Assembly (NCBI RefSeq): GCF_050433395.1
Contig: NZ_JBNPXH010000002.1
Location: 124,001 to 188,000 of the forward strand
Reading direction: 5' to 3'
Source of the DNA: Mobilitalea torta
GTDB lineage: Bacteria > Bacillota > Clostridia > Lachnospirales > Lachnospiraceae
DNA length: 64,000 nucleotides
Below are positions 43,661 through 52,806 of the stretch, in pieces. The stretch's first letter is position 1. Every line of letters begins with the position of its first letter. Below the pieces are notes generated by a model, which was not told the origin of the DNA, ran no database searches, and saw only the letters and a program-made list of their open reading frames with translations. The position numbers and the translations under genes were made by a program.

Positions 43661-44659
43661 ATGGCAACAATTAAGGAAATAGCAGATAAGCTGGGTATTG
43701 CAGTGAGTACCGTTTCAAAGGGCTTAAACGGTGCAAGTGACATCAGCGCGGAGACAAGGCAGCTGGTGTTAGATACTGCTGTTGAGATGGGCTATGCCAC
43801 CAAGAAAATGAGGACAACCCAGACCAGAAAGGTCTGTATCTTCATTGAAAATATGGATTATGAGAATATTGAGCAGTTTGGCTATGAAATTATTGCCGGC
43901 TTTCAATTGTCTGCTGCCAGAAGGCATTGGGAGGTCACGGTGGTACCCACCAATCTGAACCTGCAGGCGGAGGAAAAGTTTGATACCTACATGCTGAAGA
44001 ACGGATACAGCGGCGCCTTTCTCCTGGGCTTCACCCTTCATGATGACTGGGTAAGACAGCTGGGCAGAACCACCGTACCGACTGTATTATTGGATAACTA
44101 TATTGAGCGCAACAATCATGTGGGCTATGTGGGAACGGATAATTATGAGGGAATTGATCTGGCGGTGGATCACCTGCATCAGCTGGGACACACCAGAATC
44201 GCATTCCTTAACGGCTCCAAGAATTCCATGGTATCGGAACAAAGACGCCATTCCTTTGTAAACAGCATACTGAAACACGGATTGGCTGTGGATGACAGAC
44301 TCATCGAATACGGTTATTATGTTCCGGACTGTGCCAAGGATCATGTTCCGGGCTTCATACACAATGGCGCCACTGCAATTATGTGCGCCAGTGATCTCAT
44401 CGCCTCCGGCGTTATTATGGAGGTTCAGAAGCACGGATTAAACGTGCCGGAAGATATCAGCGTGATTGGCTTCGACGATCTTCCCATCGCCTCCGCTCTC
44501 ACTCCGGCTCTGACAACAATCCGGCAGGACCGTACGGATCTGGGAAAGAGCGCTTTCCTGCTCCTGGACGGGTTAATTCATAATGTAACCATAAGTAAGC
44601 TGTTATTAAGGGCAAAGTTCATCCAGAGAGAGAGCACATCCTTCTGCAAGAAGCGGTAG
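43661..44659 (+). CDS. LacI family transcription regulator
   Basis: 332 residues. The ATG at 43661 follows AGGAGGTGAAGTC; the frame extends upstream but into the promoter. The HTH is TIKEIADKLGIAVSTVSKGLNG with the hinge helix just after. The rest is a periplasmic-binding-protein fold (LGFTLHDDWVRQL, TDNYEGIDLAVDHLHQLGHTRIAFLNGS, ATAIMCASDLIASGVIMEVQKHGLNVPEDISVIGFDDLPIASALTPALTTI). It is divergent from glgP and the GH13 gene and most likely represses them until a maltodextrin-like sugar binds. The HTH uses SKGLNG where many have SRALNG. Confidence 0.93.
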   Translation: MATIKEIADKLGIAVSTVSKGLNGASDISAETRQLVLDTAVEMGYATKKMRTTQTRKVCIFIENMDYENIEQFGYEIIAGFQLSAARRHWEVTVVPTNLNLQAEEKFDTYMLKNGYSGAFLLGFTLHDDWVRQLGRTTVPTVLLDNYIERNNHVGYVGTDNYEGIDLAVDHLHQLGHTRIAFLNGSKNSMVSEQRRHSFVNSILKHGLAVDDRLIEYGYYVPDCAKDHVPGFIHNGATAIMCASDLIASGVIMEVQKHGLNVPEDISVIGFDDLPIASALTPALTTIRQDRTDLGKSAFLLLDGLIHNVTISKLLLRAKFIQRESTSFCKKR

Positions 44660-44669
44660 GGAGATTTCT

Positions 44670-45260
44670 TTACTCCTTCTTCCCCTCGCTTTTTAAATTG
44701 CGGTACATCATAATATATTCATTCACGTATAACAGGAAGGACAGCAGCAGAAATGCTCCGCACACCAGCATCAGGATATTAGCGGTTCCGTTTTTCAGAG
44801 AAGGAACCGCAACCAGCACCAGCATGGTGGCATAAAATACGGTTGTGGATACCTTGCCAAACCATTTGGCGCCATTTAGCTTTCTCTCCTTTTTCAGCAT
44901 GACCAGGCCTGCTATCAGCAGAAAAAGCTGCATAACAACAAAAAGGATTAAAAGAAGAAACATCCATTTTATCTTAACTACCAGCACAAAGATCAGAGCC
45001 GCCTGGGTCAGCTTATCCGCCAGCGGATCGATGATCTTGCCCAAATCGGTAATCATATCAAATCTGCGGGCAATAAAGCCGTCTAGAAAATCTGTCAGTC
45101 CTGATGCCAATACAATGGCCGCCGCCTGAATATAATGCTTCGGACTGTCTGCCCGGATATAGGTAACGATAAATACCGGAACCAGTAAAAAACGGATATA
45201 GCATAGAATGTTCGGGATCGACCAAAGATCCTTTTTTGAGAATTTTGTTACTGCTTTCAT
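44670..45260 (-). CDS. pgsA: CDP-diacylglycerol-glycerol-3-phosphate 3-phosphatidyltransferase
   Basis: 196 residues with about four to five helices. The CDP-alcohol phosphotransferase motif DG(x)2AR(x)8G(x)3D(x)3D is complete in TDFLDGFIARRFDMITDLGKIIDPLADK. The enzyme makes phosphatidylglycerophosphate, the precursor of phosphatidylglycerol and cardiolipin. PgsA fits the length and the start (WSIPNILCYIRFLLVPVFI); another CDP-alcohol phosphotransferase cannot be excluded. The frame is open 11 codons upstream, but the ATG at 45260 matches family starts and has a GGGGGAAAGA sequence before it. It converges with the LacI gene. Confidence 0.85.
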   Translation of the reverse strand: MKAVTKFSKKDLWSIPNILCYIRFLLVPVFIVTYIRADSPKHYIQAAAIVLASGLTDFLDGFIARRFDMITDLGKIIDPLADKLTQAALIFVLVVKIKWMFLLLILFVVMQLFLLIAGLVMLKKERKLNGAKWFGKVSTTVFYATMLVLVAVPSLKNGTANILMLVCGAFLLLSFLLYVNEYIMMYRNLKSEGKKE

Positions 45261-45315
45261 TCCTCTTTCCCCCTGCAATTTAGTATGATGCATGTTCCCT
45301 GCGCTTACATTATAT

Positions 45316-45352
45316 GATTAAAGCCTCAAAAGCACCTTTTGACGCTTTAATC
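45316..45352 (-). promoter_or_regulatory. Long hairpin upstream of pgsA
   Basis: A 17-bp stem with one mismatch (GATTAAAGC-C-TCAAAAG and its inverse) and a three-base loop lies 56 bases before pgsA in the 343-base gap between pgsA and dedA. No T run follows on either strand. It could be a leader structure or a protein site. The rest of the gap is AT-rich and shows a small hairpin GCAAAACAAGTTTTGC near 45568. Confidence 0.4.
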
Positions 45353-45603
45353 ATTATATTAATCTACCCATATTTGTAGTGTATAAACAGAAAAACAATT
45401 TATGACTGCCTGTTCCTTAATAATACAATATTAACACAATAATCCGGTAAAGCATAGATTGTTTTGCCTTTTTTAGATTAAAATTTAATTAGTGTGCCGG
45501 ATTGTCTTTGTTTACGAATGACTTCGGGGCTTCCAATCATATATATGAAATAAAAAAGGATGAGGAATGCAAAACAAGTTTTGCTTCTCTCTTAGGAAAT
45601 ACC

Positions 45604-46206
45604 ATGGATTTTATACGGAACCTCATTTCTGAATACGGCACCTGGGCCATATTCCTTATTATCCTTCTGGAGTATGCCTGCTTTCCGGTATCCAGTGAAA
45701 TCGTACTTCCCTTTTCCGGAGCGGTGGCCTCCATGAATCATACCGGTTTTCTGACAATACTCCTGTTAAGCATTCTGGCAGGGCTCATCGGCACCGGCAT
45801 CTGCTACGGAGTTGGCTGGTTCGGCGGGCATCTAATCCTTCAGGCGATCGTACGCCGGTTTCCGAAGGCACAAAAGGGTTTGGACCATGCCAATGAAAGC
45901 TTTCAAAAGCATGGCGGTGCCGCTGTCTGTATCGGCAGGGTAATTCCCCTGATCCGGACCTATATCGCTCTGATTGCGGGAGCAGCCAAGCTCCCTCCCG
46001 TCACCTACTTCACCTCTTCCCTTCTGGGAATCACCGTCTGGAACACACTGCTCATCGGGCTGGGCTATACTCTCCAGGAGAATTATCAGAGAGCGGCAGG
46101 CTATTATGTCCGGTATAAGCACAATCTTCTTCCTATGGCTATCCTCTGCCTTCTTGCCCTGATCGCCTCTAAAATCCATCGAAGGCAGCGCAGACGACAA
46201 TTGTAG
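45604..46206 (+). CDS. DedA family membrane protein
   Basis: 200 residues, the usual DedA length. Features: FLIILLEYACFPVSSEIVLPFSGAVAS with the conserved P-x-x-S-E, LAGLIGTGICYGVGWFGG, the amphipathic region with E/D and RF, and FIGRVIPLIRTYIALIAGAAKLP-type CIGRVIPLIRTYIALIAG. DedA proteins are now regarded as lipid flippases or scramblases, notably for undecaprenyl phosphate or phospholipids. The frame starts upstream at 45502, but the ATG at 45604 aligns with the family and has TTAGGAA before it. It lies next to pgsA (divergent) and a P-type ATPase. Confidence 0.9.
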   Translation: MDFIRNLISEYGTWAIFLIILLEYACFPVSSEIVLPFSGAVASMNHTGFLTILLLSILAGLIGTGICYGVGWFGGHLILQAIVRRFPKAQKGLDHANESFQKHGGAAVCIGRVIPLIRTYIALIAGAAKLPPVTYFTSSLLGITVWNTLLIGLGYTLQENYQRAAGYYVRYKHNLLPMAILCLLALIASKIHRRQRRRQL

Positions 46207-46319
46207 AAATCACGGTGCAGAGATTGGAACAAGTCTTCGGCAAACATGTTATCGATCATATTCCCAAGCCTGTTACATATAATTAAAAGAAGATTTTGAA
46301 CACCGGGAGTGAGCAGCAT

Positions 46320-49025
46320 ATGCAATGGCACAGTCTACCCATCAGCAAAGTCCTGGAACATCTGGGCGTGATCCATAACCAGGGATTATCGGCCAAGGAA
46401 GCCAGGCAGCGGCAGCAGTCTTTCGGCCGAAATATTCTGGAGGTAAAGAAGAAAAAAAATATTCTCCTGAAATTTCTGGGACAGTTTGCTGATTTTATGA
46501 TTATTATTTTGATTCTGGCAGCCATCCTCTCCTTCCTTGTCTCTTACATGGAGGGAGATCCGGACTATGTAGATCCGGTTATTATATTATGTATTATCGT
46601 GGTCAATGCCACTCTGGGACTGCTGCAGGAGGCAAGGGCAGAAAAAGCGCTGGAGGCTCTAAAAAAAATGTCCGCCCCCTCCGCTCATGTTCTCAGGGAC
46701 GGTAAGGTCAGTGTGATTGATTCCGCCGAGCTGGTGCCGGGGGATATCATACTGTTAGAGACAGGATCCTTTGTTCCCGCCGACGCCAGACTGCTGACTG
46801 CAGTTAATTTAAAGGTGGAGGAGGCCTCTCTCACCGGGGAATCCCATCCGGTAGATAAGCTTGCGGAAGCGGTCCTGAGGCCGGACACCAATCTGGGAGA
46901 CCGGATTAATATGGTGCTTGCCACCAGTACCGTCACTTATGGAAGAGGAATTGCCGTCGTGACGGAGACCGGGATGAATACCCAGGTGGGGCATATCGCC
47001 CGGTTAATTATGGAGGAAGAGACCCCCATGACTCCCTTGCAGAAGCGTCTGGCAAACACCGGAAAGGTTCTGGGAATCGCAGCCTTGGTCATCTGCGGGA
47101 TGATCTTTGTCATGGGACTGCTCAAGCACCTTCCCATCTTTGATATGTTCATGACCTCCGTCAGCCTGGCAGTGGCCGCCATACCGGAAGGTCTGCCTGC
47201 CATCGTTACCATCATGCTCTCCCTTGGGGTGCAGCGAATGGCTAAGAAAAATGCGGTCATCCGCAAGCTTCCCGCTGTTGAAACCCTGGGCAGCGCCACG
47301 GTCATCTGCTCCGATAAAACCGGTACCCTGACCCAGAATATCATGACGGTTACCCTCCTCTGCTCCCCGGAAGGAACCGTGAAGGAGAAAAGCAGCTTTT
47401 CTTCCTTCCTTCTCTCCCACGCCGCATTATGCAATGATGCGATTCTCGATGTTCAGAAGGATTTCATTTCCCTGAATGGAGAGCCCACGGAAAAAGCCCT
47501 TGTTCTGGCCGCCTACCATGCGGGTTCCGATAAGAATGAGCTGGATCGCACCCATCCCAGGGTATTTGAGATCCCCTTCGATTCGGCCAGAAAGCTTATG
47601 ACCACCGTCCACCGCTCGCCGGAGCACGGCTATCGCAGCATCACCAAGGGTGCCTTCGATTTTATGCTGGACCGGTGTACCAGCTATTACCGGGACGGCA
47701 AGCAGCATCCCCTTACAAATAAGGAAAGAAAAAGGCTGAATTCCATCAATGAGACTATGACCGCAAAGGCCCTCCGGGTGATTGCGGTAGCCTATAAGAA
47801 CCTGCCGGATAATTTCAAGAAAATGAATACGGAGGATCTGGAGAAGGACCTGACCTTCATCGGCCTGATCGGGATGATCGATCCTCCCAGGGAAGAAGTC
47901 CGGGGAGCAGTCGCTATGTGCCGGCGTGCGGGAATCAGACCGGTAATGATTACCGGTGACCATGTGCTGACAGCTCAGGCAATTGCCAGAGACCTGGGAA
48001 TTCTCACCGAGAGTGAGGAGGCTATCACCGGGGATCGCTTATCTGTCATGAGCAACGAGGAGCTGGCGGAGAATATTTACCGCTTCAGTGTGTTTGCCCG
48101 GGTCTCTCCCGAGCATAAGGTCCGTATCGTCAAAGCCTTCCAGTCCAGGGGTGAGGTAGTTGCCATGACCGGAGACGGCGTAAACGATGCTCCGGCATTA
48201 AATGCGGCGGATATCGGCTGTGCCATGGGAATCACCGGCACGGACGTGGCCAAAAATGCGGCCGACATGATCCTGTTGGATGATAATTTTGCAACCATTG
48301 TAGCCGCGGTGAAGGAAGGCCGGGGAATTTATGAAAATATCAAGAAGGCGGTGCATTTCCTCCTTTCCAGCAACATCGGTGAGATTCTCACGATCTTCGT
48401 CGCCATATTGCTGGGACTTCCCACTCCGCTGGTAGCCGTCCAGCTGCTATGGGTCAATCTGATTACCGATTCCCTCCCCGCTATCTCCCTCGGTGTGGAA
48501 CCGGCAGAGGCAGATATTATGTATAAAAAGCCGGTCTCTCCCAGTAAGGGGATGTTTGCAGACGGTCTTGCCCTGAAGATCATACTGGAAGGGCTCATGA
48601 TCGGCTCCCTGGCACTCCTGGCCTTTCTTATCGGCTTCCACTATTATGACACCCCCGGGTTATTCCGCCCCTTTTCACCGGGCAGCGCTTCGGCGGATGC
48701 CGTGACCTACGTTCCATGGGTGGGACGTACGATGGCCTTTGCCGTCCTGAGTCTGTCCCAGCTGTTCCATTCCTTTAATATGCGCAGCGGGCATTCTCTG
48801 GCGGATATCGGATTACTATCCAACCGTCAGCTGGTGTATTCCTTTCTGATCTGCGGTTTTTTACAGGTCATTGTCATAACGGTTCCCACCCTTGCGAATA
48901 TATTCCAAGTGGTGCCTCTTACGCTGAGACAATGGGCTATCGTCCTGTTCCTGGCCTTTGTTCCGATTGTGGTAATAGAGCTACAGAAAAAATGCAGCGC
49001 CGGCTTAAACTCATTGAGAAAATAA
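46320..49025 (+). CDS. Calcium-type cation-transporting P-type ATPase (P2)
   Basis: 901 residues from the ATG at 46320; a TTG at 46296 is also in frame but lacks a suitable site, whereas GGGAGTGAG precedes 46320. The N-terminal cation ATPase domain begins with QWHSLPISKVLEHLGV. Actuator TGES is in EEASLTGESHPVD, the helix 4 ion site in AAIPEGLPAIVTIMLSLGVQRMAKK, the phosphorylation motif DKTGTLTQN, hinge TGDGVNDAPALNAADIGCAMG, and helix 6 NLITDSLPAISLG. This combination (PEGLP, N..TD) is that of bacterial SERCA/PMCA-like Ca2+ pumps; Mn2+ is possible. Ten helices are expected. Confidence 0.92.
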   Translation: MQWHSLPISKVLEHLGVIHNQGLSAKEARQRQQSFGRNILEVKKKKNILLKFLGQFADFMIIILILAAILSFLVSYMEGDPDYVDPVIILCIIVVNATLGLLQEARAEKALEALKKMSAPSAHVLRDGKVSVIDSAELVPGDIILLETGSFVPADARLLTAVNLKVEEASLTGESHPVDKLAEAVLRPDTNLGDRINMVLATSTVTYGRGIAVVTETGMNTQVGHIARLIMEEETPMTPLQKRLANTGKVLGIAALVICGMIFVMGLLKHLPIFDMFMTSVSLAVAAIPEGLPAIVTIMLSLGVQRMAKKNAVIRKLPAVETLGSATVICSDKTGTLTQNIMTVTLLCSPEGTVKEKSSFSSFLLSHAALCNDAILDVQKDFISLNGEPTEKALVLAAYHAGSDKNELDRTHPRVFEIPFDSARKLMTTVHRSPEHGYRSITKGAFDFMLDRCTSYYRDGKQHPLTNKERKRLNSINETMTAKALRVIAVAYKNLPDNFKKMNTEDLEKDLTFIGLIGMIDPPREEVRGAVAMCRRAGIRPVMITGDHVLTAQAIARDLGILTESEEAITGDRLSVMSNEELAENIYRFSVFARVSPEHKVRIVKAFQSRGEVVAMTGDGVNDAPALNAADIGCAMGITGTDVAKNAADMILLDDNFATIVAAVKEGRGIYENIKKAVHFLLSSNIGEILTIFVAILLGLPTPLVAVQLLWVNLITDSLPAISLGVEPAEADIMYKKPVSPSKGMFADGLALKIILEGLMIGSLALLAFLIGFHYYDTPGLFRPFSPGSASADAVTYVPWVGRTMAFAVLSLSQLFHSFNMRSGHSLADIGLLSNRQLVYSFLICGFLQVIVITVPTLANIFQVVPLTLRQWAIVLFLAFVPIVVIELQKKCSAGLNSLRK

Positions 49026-49114
49026 TACACGCCCACTTGAAATCCTGTCCTGTTCGTTATATAGTTAAGAGGAAGGAAACAAACCACACCAGGATACATA
49101 TGAGAGGTTTAACT

Positions 49115-49318
49115 ATGGGTAAAAAAAACGGAACACACACTCCGAAGACAAGGCCTTATGATGATTCCATGCTGGAGAACTGGCTGCTCTATGATAATAT
49201 GCCCTTTAGCCGGGATCCTGCCCTGTTTGTCGACCAGAGCTTTAAAACCGTCAGCGGCAATATCATCAAATCCTACCGTATCCGGCTAAATGAGCCCTAC
49301 GAACTCAAAGAGGAATAA
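49115..49318 (+). CDS. Small conserved-looking hypothetical protein
   Basis: 67 residues starting MGKKNGTHTPKTRPYDDSM with ENWLLYDNMPFSRDPALFVDQSFKTV in the middle and a basic/acidic end. The family is not recognised. It has no membrane helix or signal. The frame is open 61 codons upstream into the ATPase gene, but GAGAGGTTT lies six bases before the ATG at 49115. It lies 89 bases after the P-type ATPase and ends before a bidirectional terminator, so it may be co-transcribed. The composition is that of a folded small soluble protein. Confidence 0.65.
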   Translation: MGKKNGTHTPKTRPYDDSMLENWLLYDNMPFSRDPALFVDQSFKTVSGNIIKSYRIRLNEPYELKEE

Positions 49319-49324
49319 AAGAAA

Positions 49325-49368
49325 CAGGGTTGTCCGCCATGAAAACAATTTACATGGAGACAGCCCTG
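49325..49368. terminator. Bidirectional terminator between the small gene and eno
   Basis: CAGGG(T)TGTC / GACAGCCCTG with an inner CCATG/CATGG pair; followed by TATTTTATT on the plus strand and TTTCTTTTATT on the minus strand. It serves both convergent units. Confidence 0.8.
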
Positions 49369-49422
49369 TATTTTATTAATCTTAAAATTGATGAAATAAT
49401 TTTGACGCTTTCATCATTGTAT

Positions 49423-50736
49423 TTAGAATACGCGGAAGGCATCTTTACCCAGGTATCTTGCCGAGCCGCCCAACTCCTGCTCTATACGCAGAAGCTGATT
49501 GTACTTTGCAACACGGTCCGTTCTGGAGGGAGCGCCGGTCTTGATCTGTCCTGCATTGGTGGCAACCGCAATATCCGCCAGAGTGACATCCTCTGTTTCA
49601 CCGGAGCGGTGGGATACCACAGCTGTCCAGCAGTTGTTCTTCGCCATCTCAATGGCGTCCAGCGTCTCGGTAAGGGAGCCGATCTGATTAAACTTAATCA
49701 ACACGGAATTGGAGATGCCCTGGGTAATACCCTCACGGATACGGCTGGTATTGGTCACAAAGAGATCGTCACCCACCAGCTGGATCTTTCCGCCCAGCCG
49801 CTGTGTAAGGAGCTTCCAGCCCTTCCAGTCCTCTTCCGCCAGACCATCCTCCAGGGAAATAACCGGATATTTGCTGCATACCTGATCCCAGAAATCCACC
49901 ATCTCTTCTACTGTCTTGTATTCTCCCGCCTTCCAGAAGAGATAATCTCCCTTTCTGCCGGCCTTCTCCGCTTCGTCATACATCTCCGTTGCCGCCGCGT
50001 CGATTGCAATATAGAAATCCTCTCCGGGACGGTAGCCCGCTGCTTCAATTGCCTTCACAATATAGTCCAAAGCCTGGGTGTCGCTTCCAAACTTCGGAGC
50101 AAAGCCGCCTTCATCACCGACAGCGGTAACAAAGCCGTCATTCTTCAAAAGCTTCTTCAGTGTATGGAATACTGTGGCACTATGCTCCAGCGCCTGGGAA
50201 AAGCTCTCCGCCCCCACAGGCATGATCATAAATTCCTGGATGTTCAGGCTGGAATCCGCATGCTTTCCGCCATTAATAATATTCATCATCGGAACCGGAA
50301 GGGTCTTGGCATTCACTCCGCCCAGATAACGGTACAGAGGAAGATGCAGGGAGGCTGCCGCAGCCTTGGCTGCCGCCAGGGAGACCCCAAGAATGGCATT
50401 GGCGCCCAGCTTGCCCTTATTGGGCGTTCCGTCCAGAGCAATCATCCTTGCGTCAAGCTCACCCTGATCCAGCGCATTCATGCCATGAACCGCGTCTGCA
50501 ATTGCAGTATTTACATTTTCAACGGCCTTCTTCACACCGGTGCCCAGATATCTGCCTTTATCTCCGTCCCGAAGCTCCACCGCTTCGAAAGCTCCTGTGG
50601 ATGCGCCGGAAGGAACCGCTGCCCTGCCTACGCTTCCGTCAGCCAGAGTAACCTCCGCTTCTACCGTGGGATTCCCTCTGGAGTCCAGAATCTCTCTTCC
50701 TATTACCTTTTCAATCGTCATATTCTTCATTGCCAA
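49423..50736 (-). CDS. eno: Enolase
   Basis: 437 residues, full length. It converts 2-phosphoglycerate to phosphoenolpyruvate. Conserved parts: GREILDSRGNPTVEAEV, PSGASTGAFEAVELRDGD, MNIINGGKHADSSLNIQEFMIMPVG, the magnesium ligand regions VGDEGGFAPKF, SLEDGLAEEDWKGWKLL, LVGDDLFVTN, and the catalytic lysine segment LIKFNQIGSLTETLDAIEMAKN followed by SHRSGETED. It is monocistronic here. The leader contains two direct repeats and a CRP-like site lies near the -35 region. Confidence 0.97.
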   Translation of the reverse strand: MAMKNMTIEKVIGREILDSRGNPTVEAEVTLADGSVGRAAVPSGASTGAFEAVELRDGDKGRYLGTGVKKAVENVNTAIADAVHGMNALDQGELDARMIALDGTPNKGKLGANAILGVSLAAAKAAAASLHLPLYRYLGGVNAKTLPVPMMNIINGGKHADSSLNIQEFMIMPVGAESFSQALEHSATVFHTLKKLLKNDGFVTAVGDEGGFAPKFGSDTQALDYIVKAIEAAGYRPGEDFYIAIDAAATEMYDEAEKAGRKGDYLFWKAGEYKTVEEMVDFWDQVCSKYPVISLEDGLAEEDWKGWKLLTQRLGGKIQLVGDDLFVTNTSRIREGITQGISNSVLIKFNQIGSLTETLDAIEMAKNNCWTAVVSHRSGETEDVTLADIAVATNAGQIKTGAPSRTDRVAKYNQLLRIEQELGGSARYLGKDAFRVF

Positions 50737-50760
50737 TCCATCCTTTCCTATATTTCTTAT

Positions 50761-50791
50761 TTATTTACATAACTTTTATTATTTACATAAC
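50761..50791 (-). repeat. Direct repeats in the enolase leader
   Basis: TTATTTACATAAC occurs twice (50761-50773 and 50779-50791, plus-strand sense), 18 bases apart, between the predicted transcription start and the eno ribosome binding site. The spacing of under two helical turns would suit a dimeric DNA-binding protein. The rest of the 367-base gap to the M32 gene holds the eno and M32 promoters and a small GGAAAC-GAAA-GTTTCC type hairpin near 50958. Confidence 0.45.
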
Positions 50792-50821
50792 GATGGACAT
50801 TTTATCCATACTGTCCCTTAT

Positions 50822-50864
50822 AGTATAGCAACCGGCCGGCAATTTTCTGTGATTCAAATCACAG
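50822..50864 (-). promoter_or_regulatory. Enolase promoter with CRP/FNR-like site at about -41
   Basis: On the minus strand the -10 is TATACT (50827-50822) and the -35 is poor. CTGTGATTCAAATCACAG at 50847-50864 has perfect seven-base arms and fits TGTGA-N6-TCACA. Its centre (50855.5) is 40-41 bases upstream of the predicted start near 50815, the class II activator position. The Clostridial regulator that binds it is not known. Confidence 0.55.
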
Positions 50865-51034
50865 AGGCCGGATATTCATTATGATAGGCTGCTCTTCCCT
50901 TTATGCTATAGAAATGTTTACCATTTGATTATAATCCGCCTGATTGATTTTGTCAAAGGAAACGAAAGGTTTCCCTCATATGGAGCTTCTTGCCGGAAGT
51001 ATATCTCTTTCAGCAATTTTTGGCATTATTCCAA

Positions 51035-51063
51035 TTGTTATTCGTCCTGAAAATTGATATACT
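51035..51063 (+). promoter_or_regulatory. Sigma-A promoter of the M32 carboxypeptidase gene
   Basis: TTGTTA, 17 bases, TATACT on the plus strand. The start near 51070 rules out the longer frame that begins at 50990. Confidence 0.7.
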
Positions 51064-51103
51064 ACTATATGCCACCAAAAAAATAATGGAGGAAAATAAT
51101 CCT

Positions 51104-52609
51104 ATGAGTAAAACATTTGAAAAACTCCAGGCCTATCTGGAAAAACCCATGGCTCTGCAGACAGCCCGCTCTCTTTTTGAATGGGATGACCAGACCCTGT
51201 CCCCCTTTGAGGCTGCCCAGAACACCTCAAAGGTAATCGGTATCTTATCCGATGAATATATGAAAAGCCTGATTAATGATGATATCCGAAAGCTCCTGAA
51301 GAAGCTCCGGGAGGAGAAAGAACAGGAAGAACTGACCCCTACGGAAAAGGCCATTGTCAGGGAGCTGGGCAAGTCCTACGAGCAGCTGGAAAGCATTCCC
51401 CCGGAGGAATACCGGGCCTTCAACGAGTGCGCCTCCATTGCGAACCGGACCTGGGCCAAAGCCAAAAAAGACAATAACTACGGTGATTTCGCCCCCTATC
51501 TGAGTAAAATGATTGAATATAAGAAGAAATTCGCAGGCTATCGGGTAAAGGACGGGAAGACTCCCTATGAGGTTCTCCTCGGCGATTTTGATGAGTGCTT
51601 CCTGACGAAGGACCTGGATCTGTTCTTTGATAAGGTGAAAAAGGAACTGATCCCTTTGCTTAAAAAGGTGGCTGAAAAAGCGGATACCATCGATAAAAGC
51701 TATAATTTCCTAACTTATGATATTACCAAGCAGAGAGAGTTCTGCCGCTTCCTAAGCGGTTATGTGGGCTTTGATTTCAATCGGGGCGTCCTTGCGGAAA
51801 GCGCCCATCCCTTCACCATGGAGTTTCATAACCACGATGTCAGAATTACTACCCACTACCTGGAGAACAATCTGGAAAGCGCCATGTTCTCCACCATTCA
51901 TGAGAGCGGACATGCGCTTTATGAGATGAATATTGACGATGCCATCACCCAGACCCCGGTAGGCAACGGTGCCTCCATGGGAATGCATGAGTCCCAGTCC
52001 CGTTTTTACGAGAATCTCATCGGAAGAAGCCGGGAATTCTGGGAGCCCATCTATGACAGACTGGTGAAGACCTACCCTGAGAATCTGAGTGATATATCCC
52101 TGGAGCATTTTATTCTGGGTATTAATAAGGCTGCCCCCAGCCTGATCCGCACGGAAGCGGACGAGCTCTCCTACTGCCTTCATATTATCATCCGCTATGA
52201 GATCGAGAAAATGATATTTGAGGATGAGGTGGATGTTCAGGAGCTCCCCCGGATATGGAACCAGAAATACCAGGATTATATGGGGCTTACTCCTTCCACG
52301 GATTCGGAAGGAATTCTGCAGGATACCCATTGGTCCTACGGTGAATTCGGCTACTTCCCCTCCTATGCCATCGGAACAGCCATCGCTTCCCAGATTTACG
52401 CTTATATGAAGGATAAAATGCCTCTGGGGCAATATCTGAAGGAAGGAAACCTTACTCCGATTCGTGAGTTTTTAAGAGATCATATCCATAAGCACGGAGC
52501 GGTAAAGAACACCAAACAGCTGCTTATGGATGTATGCGGAGAAGAATTTAATGCGGATTATTATATCTCCTATCTGAAGGAAAAATACGAGAGATTATAT
52601 AATTTGTAA
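51104..52609 (+). CDS. M32 family metallocarboxypeptidase (thermostable carboxypeptidase 1)
   Basis: 501 residues, the family size. The zinc motif HESGHALYE (HExxH) lies near residue 270, and a third ligand Glu in MGMHESQSRFYENLIGRS. Other conserved pieces are SLFEWDDQT, the DPR-like region replaced by VLLGDFDECF, and ITTHYLENNL and YPSYAIG-like YFPSYAIGTAIA near the C-terminus. It removes C-terminal amino acids with broad specificity in the cytoplasm. An in-frame ATG at 51086 is possible, but GGAGG at 51088 serves 51104. It is a single gene with its own promoter. Confidence 0.93.
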   Translation: MSKTFEKLQAYLEKPMALQTARSLFEWDDQTLSPFEAAQNTSKVIGILSDEYMKSLINDDIRKLLKKLREEKEQEELTPTEKAIVRELGKSYEQLESIPPEEYRAFNECASIANRTWAKAKKDNNYGDFAPYLSKMIEYKKKFAGYRVKDGKTPYEVLLGDFDECFLTKDLDLFFDKVKKELIPLLKKVAEKADTIDKSYNFLTYDITKQREFCRFLSGYVGFDFNRGVLAESAHPFTMEFHNHDVRITTHYLENNLESAMFSTIHESGHALYEMNIDDAITQTPVGNGASMGMHESQSRFYENLIGRSREFWEPIYDRLVKTYPENLSDISLEHFILGINKAAPSLIRTEADELSYCLHIIIRYEIEKMIFEDEVDVQELPRIWNQKYQDYMGLTPSTDSEGILQDTHWSYGEFGYFPSYAIGTAIASQIYAYMKDKMPLGQYLKEGNLTPIREFLRDHIHKHGAVKNTKQLLMDVCGEEFNADYYISYLKEKYERLYNL

Positions 52610-52703
52610 AATAAAATTTGATTATTTATGCATCCCATTCATTGTTTTTGTATAATTATAATATTTTTATCTTGCTTTCCGCGGAGAATGAGGGTAATAT
52701 AAG

Positions 52704-52806
52704 TTATCAGAAGTTGTATTCTAAACTTTTGATAAAAGGTGCGATTTTTGCACCGTCCATCTCGATTACAGGAACACGCATTATGCTCCTGTAATCCTGT
52801 GGTATA
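52704..52806 (+). promoter_or_regulatory. Structured leader upstream of argH
   Basis: Three hairpins in tandem: TTATCAGAAGTT/AACTTTTGATAA (52704-52735, one G-T pair), GGTGC/GCACC (52738-52754, T-rich loop), and GATTACAGGA/TCCTGTAATC (52774-52806). They precede the argH ribosome binding site by about 30 bases. No known riboswitch motif is recognised, and no T run follows the stems. An AT-rich region with TATAAT-like sequence (52650-52665) may hold the promoter. Confidence 0.45.

Noticed and set aside
49330..50772. Plus-strand open frame of 480 codons opposite eno
   Set aside because: Antisense of enolase, starting inside the terminator; it has no coding features.
50990..51103. Upstream extension of the M32 carboxypeptidase
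   Set aside because: A good promoter lies at 51035-51063 inside this extension, and the family begins at the later ATG.
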